A stretch of 64,000 bases of DNA from Pseudodesulfovibrio sp. (GCA_016744135.1 JADGEX010000001.1:124001-188000), one strand, 5' to 3'. Shown: positions 43,817-54,616, numbered from the stretch's first letter. A program made the numbers and translations. The notes: generated by a model not told the origin, from the sequence alone.

Positions 43817-44302
43817 TTAATCCTGTTCCGAATTGCGCTGAAGAAGCATTGACAAAATGATGCAACCTGCACCGACAGTCAGGGCACTGTCTGCAATGTT
43901 GAAGGCGGGCCAATGATATGTGCCCACGTAAACGTCCAGAAAATCAATGACCGAGCCTAGCCAGATGCGATCAATGGCGTTGCCGATGGCGCCACCTGCA
44001 ATCATGCCCAAACCGGCGATCATCCATGTGTCTTTTCCTTTGGTCGACTTGAGCATGTAGCCTATGGCAAATACGGCAACGACCGATATCGCGATGAACA
44101 TCGGTCGTTGCCAGTCAATATTTTCGTCATCCAAAAAACCCCAGGCCGCGCCCTTATTCAGAACGTGTACCAAATTGAAAAAGCCCGGAATCACCTTGAA
44201 ACCGGTCCACGGTTCAATAGTGTTGAGCACCCACAACTTGGTGATCTGATCAAGTGCGACAGTGGCCGCAGCCCATATGGTTGCCAGAGTATACCGGTTC
44301 AT
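43817..44302 (-). CDS. lspA: lipoprotein signal peptidase II
   Basis: A 161-residue membrane peptidase with four helices. The two catalytic Asp are in GNAIDRIW and FNIADSAL. It cleaves lipoprotein signal peptides before the lipidated Cys. It follows ileS by seven bases, an arrangement conserved in many proteobacteria. The lipobox protein encoded downstream is a possible substrate. Confidence 0.95.
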   Translation of the reverse strand: MNRYTLATIWAAATVALDQITKLWVLNTIEPWTGFKVIPGFFNLVHVLNKGAAWGFLDDENIDWQRPMFIAISVVAVFAIGYMLKSTKGKDTWMIAGLGMIAGGAIGNAIDRIWLGSVIDFLDVYVGTYHWPAFNIADSALTVGAGCIILSMLLQRNSEQD

Positions 44303-44309
44303 TCTGGCC

Positions 44310-47126
44310 TTATGCGAAGGTTTTCAGGACAGCGGTACAACGGGGACATGCGTCCGGGTATGCTTCATCTGTTCCCAAGTCTTCGCTGATGCGCCAGCAC
44401 CGTTCACACTTTTCGCCAGTTGCGGCTTCAACAGAGACCTTGAGGTCATCCATGTCTTCGCCTTGATAGGCGTCGGCGGGCGCATTTTCAGCGTCATCCA
44501 ACACCAGCTTGGATACGATAAAGAATTCGCGCGGGTCGATGTCGTTGGATTCCACAAGCGCGCGGATTTCTTTGGTCGCGAAAAGCGTGACTTGTGCGTC
44601 AAGGGATTTGCCAATGACGCGGTCTTTGCGTTTGGGTTCGATGGCCTTGTTTACTTCGGCGCGAACCTGAACCAGTTTTTCCCAACGGGCGCGTTCCGCG
44701 TCATCCATGCCAGTGGCATCGGGTGCAAAGCGGAGTGCGAAAACAGTTTTGTCCTGCGGCAGAGCCTTTTTAATGGCTTCCGGCAGGTTTTGGAACGCTT
44801 CTTCTGCTGTGAAGGAAAGGACCGGAGCCATATCTTCTAACAACATGAGTAGGGTTTGCCACAGTACGGTTTGAGCCGAGCGGCGTTTCAGGCCGTTTTC
44901 TTCTTCTACATACAGACGGTCCTTGATGATATCCAGATAGAAAGCGGACAGATCGACCACACACAGGTTGTGCAGGGTGTGATAGACCTTATGGAATTCA
45001 AAGTTTCTGTATGCTTCCTGAATGGTCTCGTGATGACGGGACACCATGTCCAGTGCGTAGCGGTCAAGCGGCTGCATGTCGGCTGCTGCGACTTTGTTCG
45101 CAGGGTCGAAGTCATTTAGGTTGGACAGCAGGTAGCGGCAGGTATTGCGGATACGACGGTACGCGTCCACGAGCCTGTTTAGAGTTTCATCCGAGATGCG
45201 AATGTCTTCCTGATAATTGGAAGCCGAAACCCACATACGCAAAATTTCAGCACCAAATTTGTCGATAATTTCCTGCGGGGCAATGACGTTGCCGATGGAC
45301 TTGGACATTTTACGGCCTTCGGCATCGACCACGTAGCCGTGAGTCAGGACGGTCTTGTAAGGCGGTACTTCGCGTGTGCCGATGGAAGCGAGCAGAGAGC
45401 TGTGGAACCAGCCTCGGTGCTGGTCAGAACCTTCAAGGTACAGATCAGCGGGGAAGCGGGTTTCATTGCGCTGTTCAACCACGGCGGCATAGCTGGTGCC
45501 GGAGTCGAACCAGACATCCAAAATGTCGGTTTCACGTTTCCAGTGGGTTCCACCGCATTTGGCGCATTTCAGGCCTTTGGGAACGATTTCTTCAAGCGGA
45601 GCTTCGAACCAGTAGTCACAGCCTGTTTCGTGCTGTGCATATTTGTCACAGATGTCGTAGACCCACTGAGCGTCGAACCATGTCTCGTCGCAGTCTTCGC
45701 AGATCAACGCGGAGATGGGAACTCCCCAGTTGCGTTGACGGGAAATACACCAGTCAGGCCTATTCTCAACCATGTTGTAAATTCGTTCTTTACCCCAAGA
45801 CGGGACCCATTGGACATCGTTACGGATTGCGTCCAGTGCTCGGGTGCGCAGATCGTTCTCATCCATGCCGACAAACCACTGGGTGGTTGCACGGAAGATG
45901 ACTGGCTTCTTGCAGCGCCAACAATGGGGATAGGAGTGGGTGATGTCTTCGGAAGCCATAAGATTGCCGACCTCAGTCAGTTTTTCGATGACCTTGGGGT
46001 TGGCGTCCCAGACATTCAGACCTGCAAAGTGTTCGACTTCCTGAAGGAATTCACCTCGATCATTCATGGGGGAGTAAACTTCCAGCCCATTTTTGAGGCC
46101 GGTTTCAAAGTCTTCACGGCCATGTCCGGGGGCAGTATGAACACAACCTGTACCGGTTTCCAGCGTGACGTAGTCAGCAAGAACAACCGGAGAGGGGCGA
46201 TCGTATATGGGGTGTTTTGCCTGAAGGCCTTCCAGTTCTGCGCCGCGAACGGTTGTCAGGATTTTTGGAGTTTCCCATCCAAATTTTGCGGTGCATTCTT
46301 CAAGCAGTCCTTCGGCCAGGACGTAGTAGTCTCCACCAACTTCAACCAACACGTAGTCGAAGTCGGGGTGCACGGCCACGGCCATGTTGTCAGGAATGGT
46401 CCACGGCGTCGTGGTCCAGATAAGGATGAATAGCTTGTTGATGTCGACATCAGCGATCTTTTTGAACTTTTCGTCAGCCATGGGGAAACGAACGTAGATG
46501 GACGGGGAGGTGTGGTCCTCGTATTCTACTTCGGCTTCGGCCAGAGCTGTGCGGCAATCGCAGCACCAATAAATGGGCTTTTTGCCACGCACAACGCCAT
46601 CACGTTCCATGAATCGGCCCAGTTCGCGGGCAGTGGCTGCCTCGTATTCAGGCTTCATGGTCATGTACGGGTCGTCCCAGACGCCGAGTACGCCCAGACG
46701 TTTGAATTCCTTGCGCTGGGTGTCCAACCACTTGGCGGCGTAAGATCGACAAATTTTGCGGATGGTCAGCGTGTCGAGTTCTTTATTCTTTTTCTTGAGT
46801 TCCTGTTCAACTTTGTGCTCAATGGGCAGACCATGACAATCCCAGCCGGGAACGTATTGAGCTTTCTGTCCCTGCATGTTTCGGGATTTGACGACGATGT
46901 CCTTGAGAACCTTGTTCAGAGCGGTCCCCATGTGAATGTGGCCGTTGGCATAGGGAGGACCATCATGCAGAACATACTCATTGTCTGCGTCACCGGCAGC
47001 AACCATAGCGTCGTAAGATTTGTTTTGTTCCCAGAACTTGAGCATCTCAGGCTCGCGTTGCTTGAGGTTGGCCTTCATGGGAAATTTGGTCTTAGGCAGG
47101 AGCAGGGTTTTCTTATAGTCGCTCAT
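44310..47126 (-). CDS. ileS: isoleucyl-tRNA synthetase
   Basis: A 938-residue class I synthetase. The signature sequences are [17 protein letters not shown] (HIGH box HIHM), the editing domain ([24 protein letters not shown]), [12 protein letters not shown], and [10 protein letters not shown] (KMSKS). The C-terminal zinc site has CERCW and CPRC. The bacterial type, length and both zinc ligands are normal. It is the first gene of the ileS-lspA operon. Confidence 0.97.
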   Translation of the reverse strand: MSDYKKTLLLPKTKFPMKANLKQREPEMLKFWEQNKSYDAMVAAGDADNEYVLHDGPPYANGHIHMGTALNKVLKDIVVKSRNMQGQKAQYVPGWDCHGLPIEHKVEQELKKKNKELDTLTIRKICRSYAAKWLDTQRKEFKRLGVLGVWDDPYMTMKPEYEAATARELGRFMERDGVVRGKKPIYWCCDCRTALAEAEVEYEDHTSPSIYVRFPMADEKFKKIADVDINKLFILIWTTTPWTIPDNMAVAVHPDFDYVLVEVGGDYYVLAEGLLEECTAKFGWETPKILTTVRGAELEGLQAKHPIYDRPSPVVLADYVTLETGTGCVHTAPGHGREDFETGLKNGLEVYSPMNDRGEFLQEVEHFAGLNVWDANPKVIEKLTEVGNLMASEDITHSYPHCWRCKKPVIFRATTQWFVGMDENDLRTRALDAIRNDVQWVPSWGKERIYNMVENRPDWCISRQRNWGVPISALICEDCDETWFDAQWVYDICDKYAQHETGCDYWFEAPLEEIVPKGLKCAKCGGTHWKRETDILDVWFDSGTSYAAVVEQRNETRFPADLYLEGSDQHRGWFHSSLLASIGTREVPPYKTVLTHGYVVDAEGRKMSKSIGNVIAPQEIIDKFGAEILRMWVSASNYQEDIRISDETLNRLVDAYRRIRNTCRYLLSNLNDFDPANKVAAADMQPLDRYALDMVSRHHETIQEAYRNFEFHKVYHTLHNLCVVDLSAFYLDIIKDRLYVEEENGLKRRSAQTVLWQTLLMLLEDMAPVLSFTAEEAFQNLPEAIKKALPQDKTVFALRFAPDATGMDDAERARWEKLVQVRAEVNKAIEPKRKDRVIGKSLDAQVTLFATKEIRALVESNDIDPREFFIVSKLVLDDAENAPADAYQGEDMDDLKVSVEAATGEKCERCWRISEDLGTDEAYPDACPRCTAVLKTFA

Positions 47127-47336
47127 GGGTTTCGTTTCCTCCAGGAACCGTATATTTCTATAGATGAAAGTCTGTGTTTAAATGAGTCGGCGTAGATTGG
47201 TATAAGCCGGACCGTAAGTCAAGTGTTGCGCCTTTTTTGCGATCAATTGCACAATGTTTACATGGCAACAGAAACATGTTTTGTGCTAAATGGACTAGAG
47301 CGGTCTGGAATAATACTTTTAGAATTTGGAGAATAT

Positions 47337-47960
47337 ATGGGCGTTCATAAGAAAAATCGTGAAATGGAAGATTTGAAAGCGAATTACATGAAGAAATCAT
47401 CAGCTATATTTTTGGCGGTTGTCGCTTTGCTTGTAGGGGCTTTCATTGGTAACACGGTTACCTCATTATATATGGGGCAACAACAGGCCCGGTCAGGCGG
47501 GACGGTGCCGCAGCAGCAGAACAGCGATGAGCCGCATCAGGCCAACCCGGTTGCCTTGGCGAATTTGGAAAAAGCAGCGGCAGATGATCCAACCAATGCG
47601 GATAAGTGGATTGAACTTGGCAATTTCTGTTTTGATCATGATCTGTCTGCACAGGCGGTAACCGCATATGAACGCGCTTTAGAGTTGGTGCCAATGAAGG
47701 TCAATGTCTGGTCGGATTTAGGCGTCATGTATAGGCGTACGAAACAGTATGAGAAAGCTGTAGAAGCGTTTGGTAATGCTGCGTCATTAGATCCCAAACA
47801 TTTGACTTCACGCTTTAATATGGGAATAGTATACCTGTATGACCTTAAGGACCAAGCCTCTGCTATTAAAGAATGGAAGGGCATACTGGCTGTTGATCCG
47901 AATGCGAAAACACCTTCAGGCGAAAGTTTGGCAGCCATGGTGAAAGACCTGGAAAAATAA
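47337..47960 (+). CDS. membrane-anchored tetratricopeptide-repeat protein
   Basis: A 207-residue protein. The ATG at 47337 is preferred (GGAG at 47328); longer starts lie in the ileS promoter region. One membrane helix near the N-terminus (SAIFLAVVALLVGAFIG) follows a charged cytoplasmic stretch. At least three TPRs follow (DPTNADKWIELGNFCFDHDL, then NVWSDLGVMYRRTKQYEKA, then LTSRFNMGIVYLYDLKDQA). It probably presents the repeats to the periplasm. It is divergent from ileS. The partner is unknown; it resembles CcmH/NrfG-like TPR proteins of cytochrome maturation. Confidence 0.72.
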   Translation: MGVHKKNREMEDLKANYMKKSSAIFLAVVALLVGAFIGNTVTSLYMGQQQARSGGTVPQQQNSDEPHQANPVALANLEKAAADDPTNADKWIELGNFCFDHDLSAQAVTAYERALELVPMKVNVWSDLGVMYRRTKQYEKAVEAFGNAASLDPKHLTSRFNMGIVYLYDLKDQASAIKEWKGILAVDPNAKTPSGESLAAMVKDLEK

Positions 47961-47972
47961 TCTGATAGCGAT

Positions 47973-48011
47973 AAAAAAAGGGAAGGATGGTATACCATCC
48001 TTCCCTTTTTT
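47973..48011. terminator. bidirectional terminator between the TPR gene and cysE
   Basis: GGGAAGGATGG and CCATCCTTCCC form a perfect stem around TATA, with an A-run before and T-run after, between convergent genes. Confidence 0.93.
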
Positions 48012-48031
48012 GCGTTTATATTCTCGACAGA

Positions 48032-48952
48032 TTAGATGCCGCCGCCATTTTCAAAGGATTGTTGCGTCGCTCGGGACTGGACAATCTGTGCGCCAGACGG
48101 AACATCACGTGTGATCCAGACGTTACCGCCAATGACCGCGCCTTTGCCGATGGTGACACGGCCAAGAATGGTTGACCCCGCATAGACGATGACATCGTCT
48201 TCAACGATTGGATGTCTTGGCAGTCCCTTGATCAAACGTTCATCATCCCCTTTGGGGAAGCTTTTGGCACCAAGAGTGACACCCTGATAAATACGGACAT
48301 TATCGCCAATGATGGTTGTCTCTCCGATAACCGTGCCTGTTCCATGATCAATGAAAAAACTTTTTCCGATGTTCGCCCCCGGATGGATATCGATACCCGT
48401 GTTCGAGTGGGCCATTTCTCCAATGATCCGTGGGATAATATCCACACCTAATAGGTATAGTTCGTGGGCAATACGATGATTGGTCAAAGCCCTGATAGAC
48501 GGGTAGCAAAAAATGGTTTCGCCGTGTGTTTTTGCGGCAGGGTCGCCATCGTAGGCTGCTTCTACATCGGCTAAAAGCAGTTCTCTGATTTTTGGCAGTT
48601 TTGTTATGAATTCTTGAGCAATACGTTTTGCCCGAGCTTCGCAATCACTGCATTTGTCCTTTTCTATCGAATCGCAAACAAAACAATACCCTCGATTGAT
48701 CTGGTCTGCCAGTGTCCGCACCAACTGATCCAGTGTGGAACCGATATAATAGGGCATGGTGTCCGGTGTTATTTCGGACGGCCCGTAATACCCGGGGAAT
48801 AAAACAGATCTGAGGTCCTCGACAATTTTGGAGAGGATTTCAACGGATGGCATGGGGGCTTCTTCCGTATACCTATGTGAAGCCGGTCCGCTGCTGCCGG
48901 ATTCGACCAGCAGCGCGACAACGTCGGCAAGGGAATATGTCGTGTTACTCAT
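48032..48952 (-). CDS. cysE: serine O-acetyltransferase
   Basis: A 306-residue enzyme with an N-terminal helical domain and a left-handed beta-helix of hexapeptide repeats: HPGANIGKSFFIDHGTGTVI and GETTIIGDNVRIYQGVTLGA, then YAGSTILGRVTIGKGAVIGG. The His of IDHGTG is catalytic. It belongs to the longer EpsC-type form. An unusual part is CFVCDSIEKDKCSDC (about residues 92-106), a CxxC-N9-CxxC pattern that might hold a metal or cluster. It makes O-acetylserine for the next gene, cysK, 9 bases upstream on the same strand. Confidence 0.9.
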   Translation of the reverse strand: MSNTTYSLADVVALLVESGSSGPASHRYTEEAPMPSVEILSKIVEDLRSVLFPGYYGPSEITPDTMPYYIGSTLDQLVRTLADQINRGYCFVCDSIEKDKCSDCEARAKRIAQEFITKLPKIRELLLADVEAAYDGDPAAKTHGETIFCYPSIRALTNHRIAHELYLLGVDIIPRIIGEMAHSNTGIDIHPGANIGKSFFIDHGTGTVIGETTIIGDNVRIYQGVTLGAKSFPKGDDERLIKGLPRHPIVEDDVIVYAGSTILGRVTIGKGAVIGGNVWITRDVPSGAQIVQSRATQQSFENGGGI

Positions 48953-48961
48953 GGGCTTCCT

Positions 48962-49882
48962 TTATTCGAAAAGCGAGGTGCTTAGATACCGTTCGCCAGT
49001 GTCACAGACAATAAAAACAATGAGCTTACCGGTGTTCTCCGGTCTTTTGGCCAGTTCTATGGCTGCCGCGCAGTTAGCTCCAGAGGATATGCCGCACAGA
49101 ATGCCTTCTGTCATGATCATTTGTTTGGCTGTTTCCAAAGCGGTATCGTTATCAATTTGAATAATTTCATTAATGATATCTGTATTCAGGATCCCTGGAA
49201 CAAAGCCTGCTCCGATGCCTTGGATCATATGTGGGCCGGGCTTTCCGCCGGAAAGTACCGGGGATGCTTGCGGTTCCACGGCAATGGCCTGAAGTTCCGG
49301 TTTCTTTTTCTTGAGGGCTTCGCCGACGCCGGTAATTGAGCCACCTGTGCCGACTCCGGCTACGAAGATGTCTACTTTGCCGTCTGTATCATTCCAGATT
49401 TCACGGGCGGTTGTTTTGCGATGCATTGCAGGGTTGTCGGCATTTTCGAATTGTTGGAGCATGAAAGCGTTGTCAGTTTCACGGACAATTTCTTCAGCGC
49501 GATCAATAGCTCCCTGCATGCCTTTGGTTGCTGAGGTAAGGACTAGTTCAGCACCGAATCCCCTGAGCAATTTGCGCCGTTCGATACTCATGCTTTCAGG
49601 CATGGTCAGAATAAGTCTTAACCCTTTGACCGCACAGACAAAGGCCAAGCCAATTCCGGTGTTACCGCTGGTTGGTTCTACCAAAGTGGTTTCCGGTGTG
49701 ATCGTGCCTTTTTCCAAAGCGGCCTCGATCATATTCTTGGCGATACGGTCTTTGACCGAGGCGCATGGATTATTGAACTCAAGCTTGGCAACTAAGGTTG
49801 CATCCAGTCCTTCCGAGAGTTTGTTCAAGCGAACCATCGGTGTGTTGCCGACGAGTTCTGTCATGTCTTGCGCTATTTTCAT
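48962..49882 (-). CDS. cysK: cysteine synthase A (O-acetylserine sulfhydrylase)
   Basis: A 306-residue PLP enzyme. The cofactor Lys is in NPCASVKDRIA, the phosphate loop in GVGTGGSITGVG, and the substrate loop is EPTSGNTGIGLA. Length and motifs are standard. It uses sulfide and O-acetylserine to make cysteine. It sits between cysE and nifS in one operon, so sulfur flows to cysteine and then to Fe-S clusters. Confidence 0.95.
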   Translation of the reverse strand: MKIAQDMTELVGNTPMVRLNKLSEGLDATLVAKLEFNNPCASVKDRIAKNMIEAALEKGTITPETTLVEPTSGNTGIGLAFVCAVKGLRLILTMPESMSIERRKLLRGFGAELVLTSATKGMQGAIDRAEEIVRETDNAFMLQQFENADNPAMHRKTTAREIWNDTDGKVDIFVAGVGTGGSITGVGEALKKKKPELQAIAVEPQASPVLSGGKPGPHMIQGIGAGFVPGILNTDIINEIIQIDNDTALETAKQMIMTEGILCGISSGANCAAAIELAKRPENTGKLIVFIVCDTGERYLSTSLFE

Positions 49883-49903
49883 CGGAAACTCCTTTGGGTG
49901 TTT

Positions 49904-51082
49904 TTATAGACCAAGCCCTTGTTTCTCAGGAGAAAACGGTGAGAGTTTCCTCAAGTTTTCTATGATAGGGGGCAGAGTTTTCAGTACGAAATCAATTTCT
50001 TCTTCCGTGTTGAAGCGACTCAGGCTGAATCTGATCGAACCATGCGCAAAAGTGAATGGAACATCCATTGCCCGGAGGACATGAGACGGTTCTAGGCTGC
50101 CGGATGTACAGGCTGAACCGGAACTGGCTGCAATGCCTACCTGATCGATCATTAAGAGGATGGCCTCGCCTTCGACATAGCCGAAAGAGATGTTCGACGT
50201 ATTGGGCAGGCGGTTGTTTTTGTCGCCGTTGAGAATCGAATTAGGGACAGCGGCAAGCAGGCCGTTTTCCAATTTATCTCGCAAGGCACGAACTTCGGTG
50301 TTTTCTGTGTCCATGTTTTCATGGGCCAGTTCACACGCTTTACCCAGAGCGATAATGCCTGTGGTATTTTCAGTGCCTGCACGACGGCTGCCTTCCTGAT
50401 GACCGCCAATGAGAAATGGACGGAAGGGCGATCTTTTGCGGACAAATAGGGCCCCAACGCCTTTGGGAGCGTGTAGCTTGTGCCCGGATAAGGATAGCAT
50501 GTCCACCGGGACGTTCTTGAGGTCGATAGGAACTTTGCCAACCGCCTGAACTGCGTCAGTGTGGAAAAGTACGTCGTTGTTCTTGGCAATTTTAGCCATT
50601 TCTTCAATCGGATAAATATTGCCGGTTTCGTTATTGGCCCACATGATGGAAATGATGGCTGTATCAGGACGGATAGCCGCTTTGTATTCATCCATATCAA
50701 GACGGCCGTGTTCATCCGTACCCAGATATGTAACTTCGTAGTCATCCTTTTTTTCGAGGAATTTACAAAAACTTAGAACAGCAGGATGTTCCACTGCGGT
50801 GGTGATGATGTGCCGTTTTTTCGGTTGGGCGGTCAGAGCTGATCTGATAGCGGTGTTGTCAGATTCCGAACCACAGGAAGTGAAGAGAATTTCTTCGGGC
50901 AGGCAATTGAGGGTCTTGGCGACCGATGCACGTGCCTTTTTTATTTCTACGCCAACCTGACCACCGAAGCGGTGCATGGACGAGGGATTTCCGTAGAGTT
51001 CAGAAAAGTACGGCTTGATGGCTTCGAAGACAGCCGGATCAACCTGAGTTGTCGCGTTGTTGTCGAGATAGATAGTCTTCAT
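49904..51082 (-). CDS. nifS: cysteine desulfurase NifS
   Basis: A 392-residue class V aminotransferase-fold enzyme. The start is YLDNNATTQVD, the PLP Lys is in LSGHKLHAPKG, and the persulfide Cys is in GSACTSGSLEPSHVL, the short loop of the NifS/IscS class. It passes sulfur to NifU, whose gene is two bases upstream. No nitrogenase genes are present, so it probably serves general cluster assembly. Confidence 0.94.
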   Translation of the reverse strand: MKTIYLDNNATTQVDPAVFEAIKPYFSELYGNPSSMHRFGGQVGVEIKKARASVAKTLNCLPEEILFTSCGSESDNTAIRSALTAQPKKRHIITTAVEHPAVLSFCKFLEKKDDYEVTYLGTDEHGRLDMDEYKAAIRPDTAIISIMWANNETGNIYPIEEMAKIAKNNDVLFHTDAVQAVGKVPIDLKNVPVDMLSLSGHKLHAPKGVGALFVRKRSPFRPFLIGGHQEGSRRAGTENTTGIIALGKACELAHENMDTENTEVRALRDKLENGLLAAVPNSILNGDKNNRLPNTSNISFGYVEGEAILLMIDQVGIAASSGSACTSGSLEPSHVLRAMDVPFTFAHGSIRFSLSRFNTEEEIDFVLKTLPPIIENLRKLSPFSPEKQGLGL

Positions 51083-51084
51083 TA

Positions 51085-51939
51085 TTATGCCTCCCGTACC
51101 GTGAGGTCTGGGTCGACCTTTTCTCGGAGTTTGCCTTCCACCAGATTGTGCAGGGTGGCTTGGCTAGAAGGGCAACCGGAACACATGCCCATGAATTGAA
51201 CCACGACCATACCGCCGTCAATGTCCACCAGCCTGATATCTCCACCGTCGGCTTGTAATGCCGGGCGGATGTCATCATCAATGACTGATTCGATGAGGTG
51301 CATGCGCTGGATGTTGGTCATGCCCTGTGCCGGGAAAGCCGGTTTGGAGGAGGGCGTTTCACAAACGGATTCACCATGGGCCTGAGCCAGAAGTTTTTCC
51401 AGATCACCAATGCATTTCCCACATCCGCCACCGGCTTTGGTGAAGTTAGTGACATCTTCTACTGTCTGAAGATCATTTTCCTTGATGGCGTGAAGAATTT
51501 CTTCATCAAAAATACCAAAACATTCACAGATGAGTTCACCTTCATGGGAGTGCTCTGCCTGAGGCGGAGCTTCGCCGCGCATGTTTTTCAGTGCTTGTTC
51601 AAGAGCTTCCTGTCCCATGACTGAACAGTGCATTTTCTCTCTGGGCAGTCCTCCCAGATATTCAGCGATATCCTTATTGGTCAGCTTTTCGGCTTCTTCA
51701 ACAGGCTTGCCGATGAGCAGTTCCGTGAGGGCAGAGCTGGACGCGATTGCGCTGGCACAGCCGAAAGTTTGAAATTTTGCATCTGTGATGATGCCGTTGT
51801 CGTCCACTTGAATGTAGAGCGTCAAGGCATCTCCGCAGGCCAGAGATCCGACTTCTCCCACTCCGTCCGCGTTATCAATGGTTCCAACATTCCGAGGATT
51901 GAGGAAATGGTCTTTTACCTTATCTGTATATTCCCACAT
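51085..51939 (-). CDS. nifU: Fe-S cluster scaffold NifU
   Basis: A 284-residue three-domain NifU. The ATG at 51939 begins MWEYTDKVKDHFLNPRNVG, the usual NifU start. The N-terminal scaffold has Cys in SLACGDA, FGCASAI and MHCSVMG. The central BFD-type 2Fe-2S domain has CECFGI and GGGCGKC. The C-terminal domain has MCSGCPSS. All cluster ligands are present. It heads the run nifU-nifS-cysK-cysE on the minus strand. Confidence 0.94.
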   Translation of the reverse strand: MWEYTDKVKDHFLNPRNVGTIDNADGVGEVGSLACGDALTLYIQVDDNGIITDAKFQTFGCASAIASSSALTELLIGKPVEEAEKLTNKDIAEYLGGLPREKMHCSVMGQEALEQALKNMRGEAPPQAEHSHEGELICECFGIFDEEILHAIKENDLQTVEDVTNFTKAGGGCGKCIGDLEKLLAQAHGESVCETPSSKPAFPAQGMTNIQRMHLIESVIDDDIRPALQADGGDIRLVDIDGGMVVVQFMGMCSGCPSSQATLHNLVEGKLREKVDPDLTVREA

Positions 51940-52006
51940 GATTGTCTCCAATAGTGCTGATATTTTTATCGTCAGACATTGATAATCATTAATCACCAAA
52001 GGTCAA

Positions 52007-52267
52007 TTACAGAGACATAAGTCCTGGAACCTGAGCTGCCTTTTCATAGATTTCCATAACATGATCCGAGGAGCACATGGTTGAAATCATGGTGATGCTC
52101 GTATATTTCCCTGTCTTTGATTGACGGAGCTTCAGTTCTTCTTTCGGAAACAATTCTTTGAATTGATCGAGATTACCTGCAGGTACTATAAATTTATATA
52201 CATATGGACAGGGCCATTGATGGTGTCCATCCAACGCTTGCTTGAATTGTTCTCGCTTGTCTGTCAT
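52007..52267 (-). CDS. DUF493 (YbeD-like) family protein
   Basis: An 86-residue protein with the DUF493 pattern YVYKFIVPAGNLDQFKELF and GKYTSITMISTMCSSDHVMEIYEKA. E. coli YbeD has an ACT-like fold of unknown function. AGGAG lies before the ATG. It is 68 bases upstream of nifU on the same strand and may be part of that transcript. Confidence 0.82.
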   Translation of the reverse strand: MTDKREQFKQALDGHHQWPCPYVYKFIVPAGNLDQFKELFPKEELKLRQSKTGKYTSITMISTMCSSDHVMEIYEKAAQVPGLMSL

Positions 52268-52477
52268 ATAATTCTCCTATCTATACTAGATGGTAGCGGT
52301 CTATATTAAATTTATTCAATCTGTCAAAAGTTGAAAGATTGCCTTCAAAGATCTAAATATTTGAGTTAAATGCAATGAGACTAAAGTAAAATTATAACAT
52401 CATTTTCTAACGGGTTTTAATATGCTGTTTTTATCATCGGATTTCAAAATGGAAATACGCGATAATAATGAGGAAAA

Positions 52478-54616
52478 ATGAGCGATACTGTTGATGTTCT
52501 CGTCGTGGATGACGAACGAATCAATCTCAAATTGGTCGAAGGCATACTCAAAGGGTATGACTTTAATCTTGTAACAGCGTTGTCCGGGGCTCAGGCCTTA
52601 GAGTGTCTGTCCAATCATGATTTTGCAGTAGCTCTACTGGATGTCATGATGCCCGGTATGGATGGCTTCGAACTTGCCGAACGGATTCGTAGCTCCGAGT
52701 CCACTCGTGATATACCAATAATTTTCATTACGGCCATAAGCAAGGACCAGCGACATGTTTTTCGTGGATACGAACTTGGAGCGGTTGATTATTTATTCAA
52801 GCCTGTCGAGCCAGAGGTGCTTCGGAGCAAGATGAATATCTTTGCCGATTTGCATCGTAAAAAGCGGCATCTGGAAGAAACGACATATCGCCTTGAGGCC
52901 ACGGTGAAGCAATTGGAGGCATCCAAGGCTGCATTGGAAAAGTCCGAGCAGCGATATCGGCTGGTTGCTGATTATAATTATGATTGGGAGTGCTGGATAG
53001 GTCCAGAGGGAGATATTCGGTATATTTCGCCATCGTGCGAACGTATCAGTGGATATTCTCCTGATGCCTATGTGCAGGACCCAGATCTTTTTGGGAAAAT
53101 AGTTCATCCCGATGATCGGCCGGGATGGTTCAGTTTCATGAATGACGAAGCTGTTGGAGGCGACGAGAATCTTGATTTTAGAATTTATGACTCCAACGTC
53201 AAGGTCCGGTGGTTGAGTCTTATCAAGCATGCAATCAGGACCGAAGAAGGGACCAATCTTGGCATCAGAATAAGCATGCGTGATATTACCAATCGAAAAC
53301 GCATGGAAGAGCAACTCAAACATAGCGCCCTCCACGACACACTCACAGGGCTGCCGAATCGAGTTTTATTTTTGGACAGATTGAGCCAAGCTGTTGATAG
53401 ATCTGTTGAGGATAGTGATTATTACGCTGCCTTGTTTATCAATCTGGATAGATTTCAAGCTGTCAATGATCACTATGGACATGCTGTTGGGGATACGTTG
53501 ATGATGCGTATCAGCGAGAATTTGAAGGGGATCGTTCGGCCATTGGATACGGTTGCCCGTTTTGGTGGAGATGAATTCGGAATATTGATTCATGAGATGG
53601 ACAATGTGTTGGATGTACAGGCGCTAATTAAAGAAATTCATAATTCATTTAGTAAATCTGTTGAAGTTGAAGGTATTAAGTTCAACGTATCTGCCAGCAT
53701 CGGATATGATATTGCCTCTGGTACACAGGTGGAGTCGGAGGAGCTTGTTCACAACGCACAGGTTGCCATGAATGAAGCCAAAGATAGCGGTAAAAATCGT
53801 TATGTAGCTTATCATAAGAGCATGCGTGAAGGCGTGATCAACATTTTAGCTGTTGAAAATGATCTCAAGAGAGCTTTGAAGGCTCGAGAGTTTGAAGCTT
53901 ATTATCAACCTATTGTGAATTTGGCGGATGGTAGGCTTTATGGATTTGAGGCACTTGCTCGTTGGAATCATCCAGAGCGGGGGATGGTCAATCCCGGTGA
54001 GTTTATTCCGGTAGCCGAAGAGACTGGGTTGATTGTTGAGCTTGGTATGCAGATACTTGAGCAGGCATGCGGTGTCATGAATACTTGGCGTAAGAAACAT
54101 CCGATTGCTTCGGAATTGACTATTGCCGTCAATATCTCAGCCAAGCAGTTTGGGGAATCCTCACTGGCTGCGGATGTGGCAAGTCTCTTGGAACGCTCCG
54201 GATTGCCTTCATACTGTCTTAAATTGGAGATCACGGAAACTGTTGTCATGTTGGATGCCATGAAATCAACCAATCAGCTGAATCTTTTGAAAGACCTCGG
54301 AATTTTGTTGTCTATCGACGATTTTGGAACCGGTTATTCCTCCATGAGTTATTTGCAAAAGTTCCCCACGGATCAACTAAAGATTGATTTGAGCTTTGTG
54401 CAGCGGATGGAATCGGCTCCTGAAAATATAGAAATTATAAGAGCCATTGTGAATATGGCGCATAGTTTACGCCTTCGTGTTGTGGCGGAGGGCATCGAAA
54501 CCGAGAGGCAAAGGGACTTGCTTTATTCATTGCAATGCGATTACGGTCAGGGATATTTATATTCGAAGCCGCTGTGTGAAGCGGATGCCGAAGATTTTGT
54601 TAAGAATTCTGAATAA
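52478..54616 (+). CDS. response regulator with PAS, GGDEF and EAL domains
   Basis: A 712-residue cytoplasmic signalling protein. The receiver domain (1-125) has the acceptor Asp in ALLDVMMPGMDG. A coiled coil leads to a PAS domain (YRLVADYNYDWECWIGPEG). The GGDEF domain has RFGGDEFGI, an intact active site. The EAL domain has GFEALARWNHPERG, EITET and DDFGTGYSS, so the phosphodiesterase residues also look complete. It may make or break c-di-GMP depending on state. A PilZ protein in this window could be an effector. Confidence 0.93.
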   Translation: MSDTVDVLVVDDERINLKLVEGILKGYDFNLVTALSGAQALECLSNHDFAVALLDVMMPGMDGFELAERIRSSESTRDIPIIFITAISKDQRHVFRGYELGAVDYLFKPVEPEVLRSKMNIFADLHRKKRHLEETTYRLEATVKQLEASKAALEKSEQRYRLVADYNYDWECWIGPEGDIRYISPSCERISGYSPDAYVQDPDLFGKIVHPDDRPGWFSFMNDEAVGGDENLDFRIYDSNVKVRWLSLIKHAIRTEEGTNLGIRISMRDITNRKRMEEQLKHSALHDTLTGLPNRVLFLDRLSQAVDRSVEDSDYYAALFINLDRFQAVNDHYGHAVGDTLMMRISENLKGIVRPLDTVARFGGDEFGILIHEMDNVLDVQALIKEIHNSFSKSVEVEGIKFNVSASIGYDIASGTQVESEELVHNAQVAMNEAKDSGKNRYVAYHKSMREGVINILAVENDLKRALKAREFEAYYQPIVNLADGRLYGFEALARWNHPERGMVNPGEFIPVAEETGLIVELGMQILEQACGVMNTWRKKHPIASELTIAVNISAKQFGESSLAADVASLLERSGLPSYCLKLEITETVVMLDAMKSTNQLNLLKDLGILLSIDDFGTGYSSMSYLQKFPTDQLKIDLSFVQRMESAPENIEIIRAIVNMAHSLRLRVVAEGIETERQRDLLYSLQCDYGQGYLYSKPLCEADAEDFVKNSE

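Noticed and set aside
45339-46433. Long open frame of 364 codons on the plus strand
   Set aside because: It lies antisense inside ileS, which is certain from its HIGH and KMSKS motifs. The protein has no family features.
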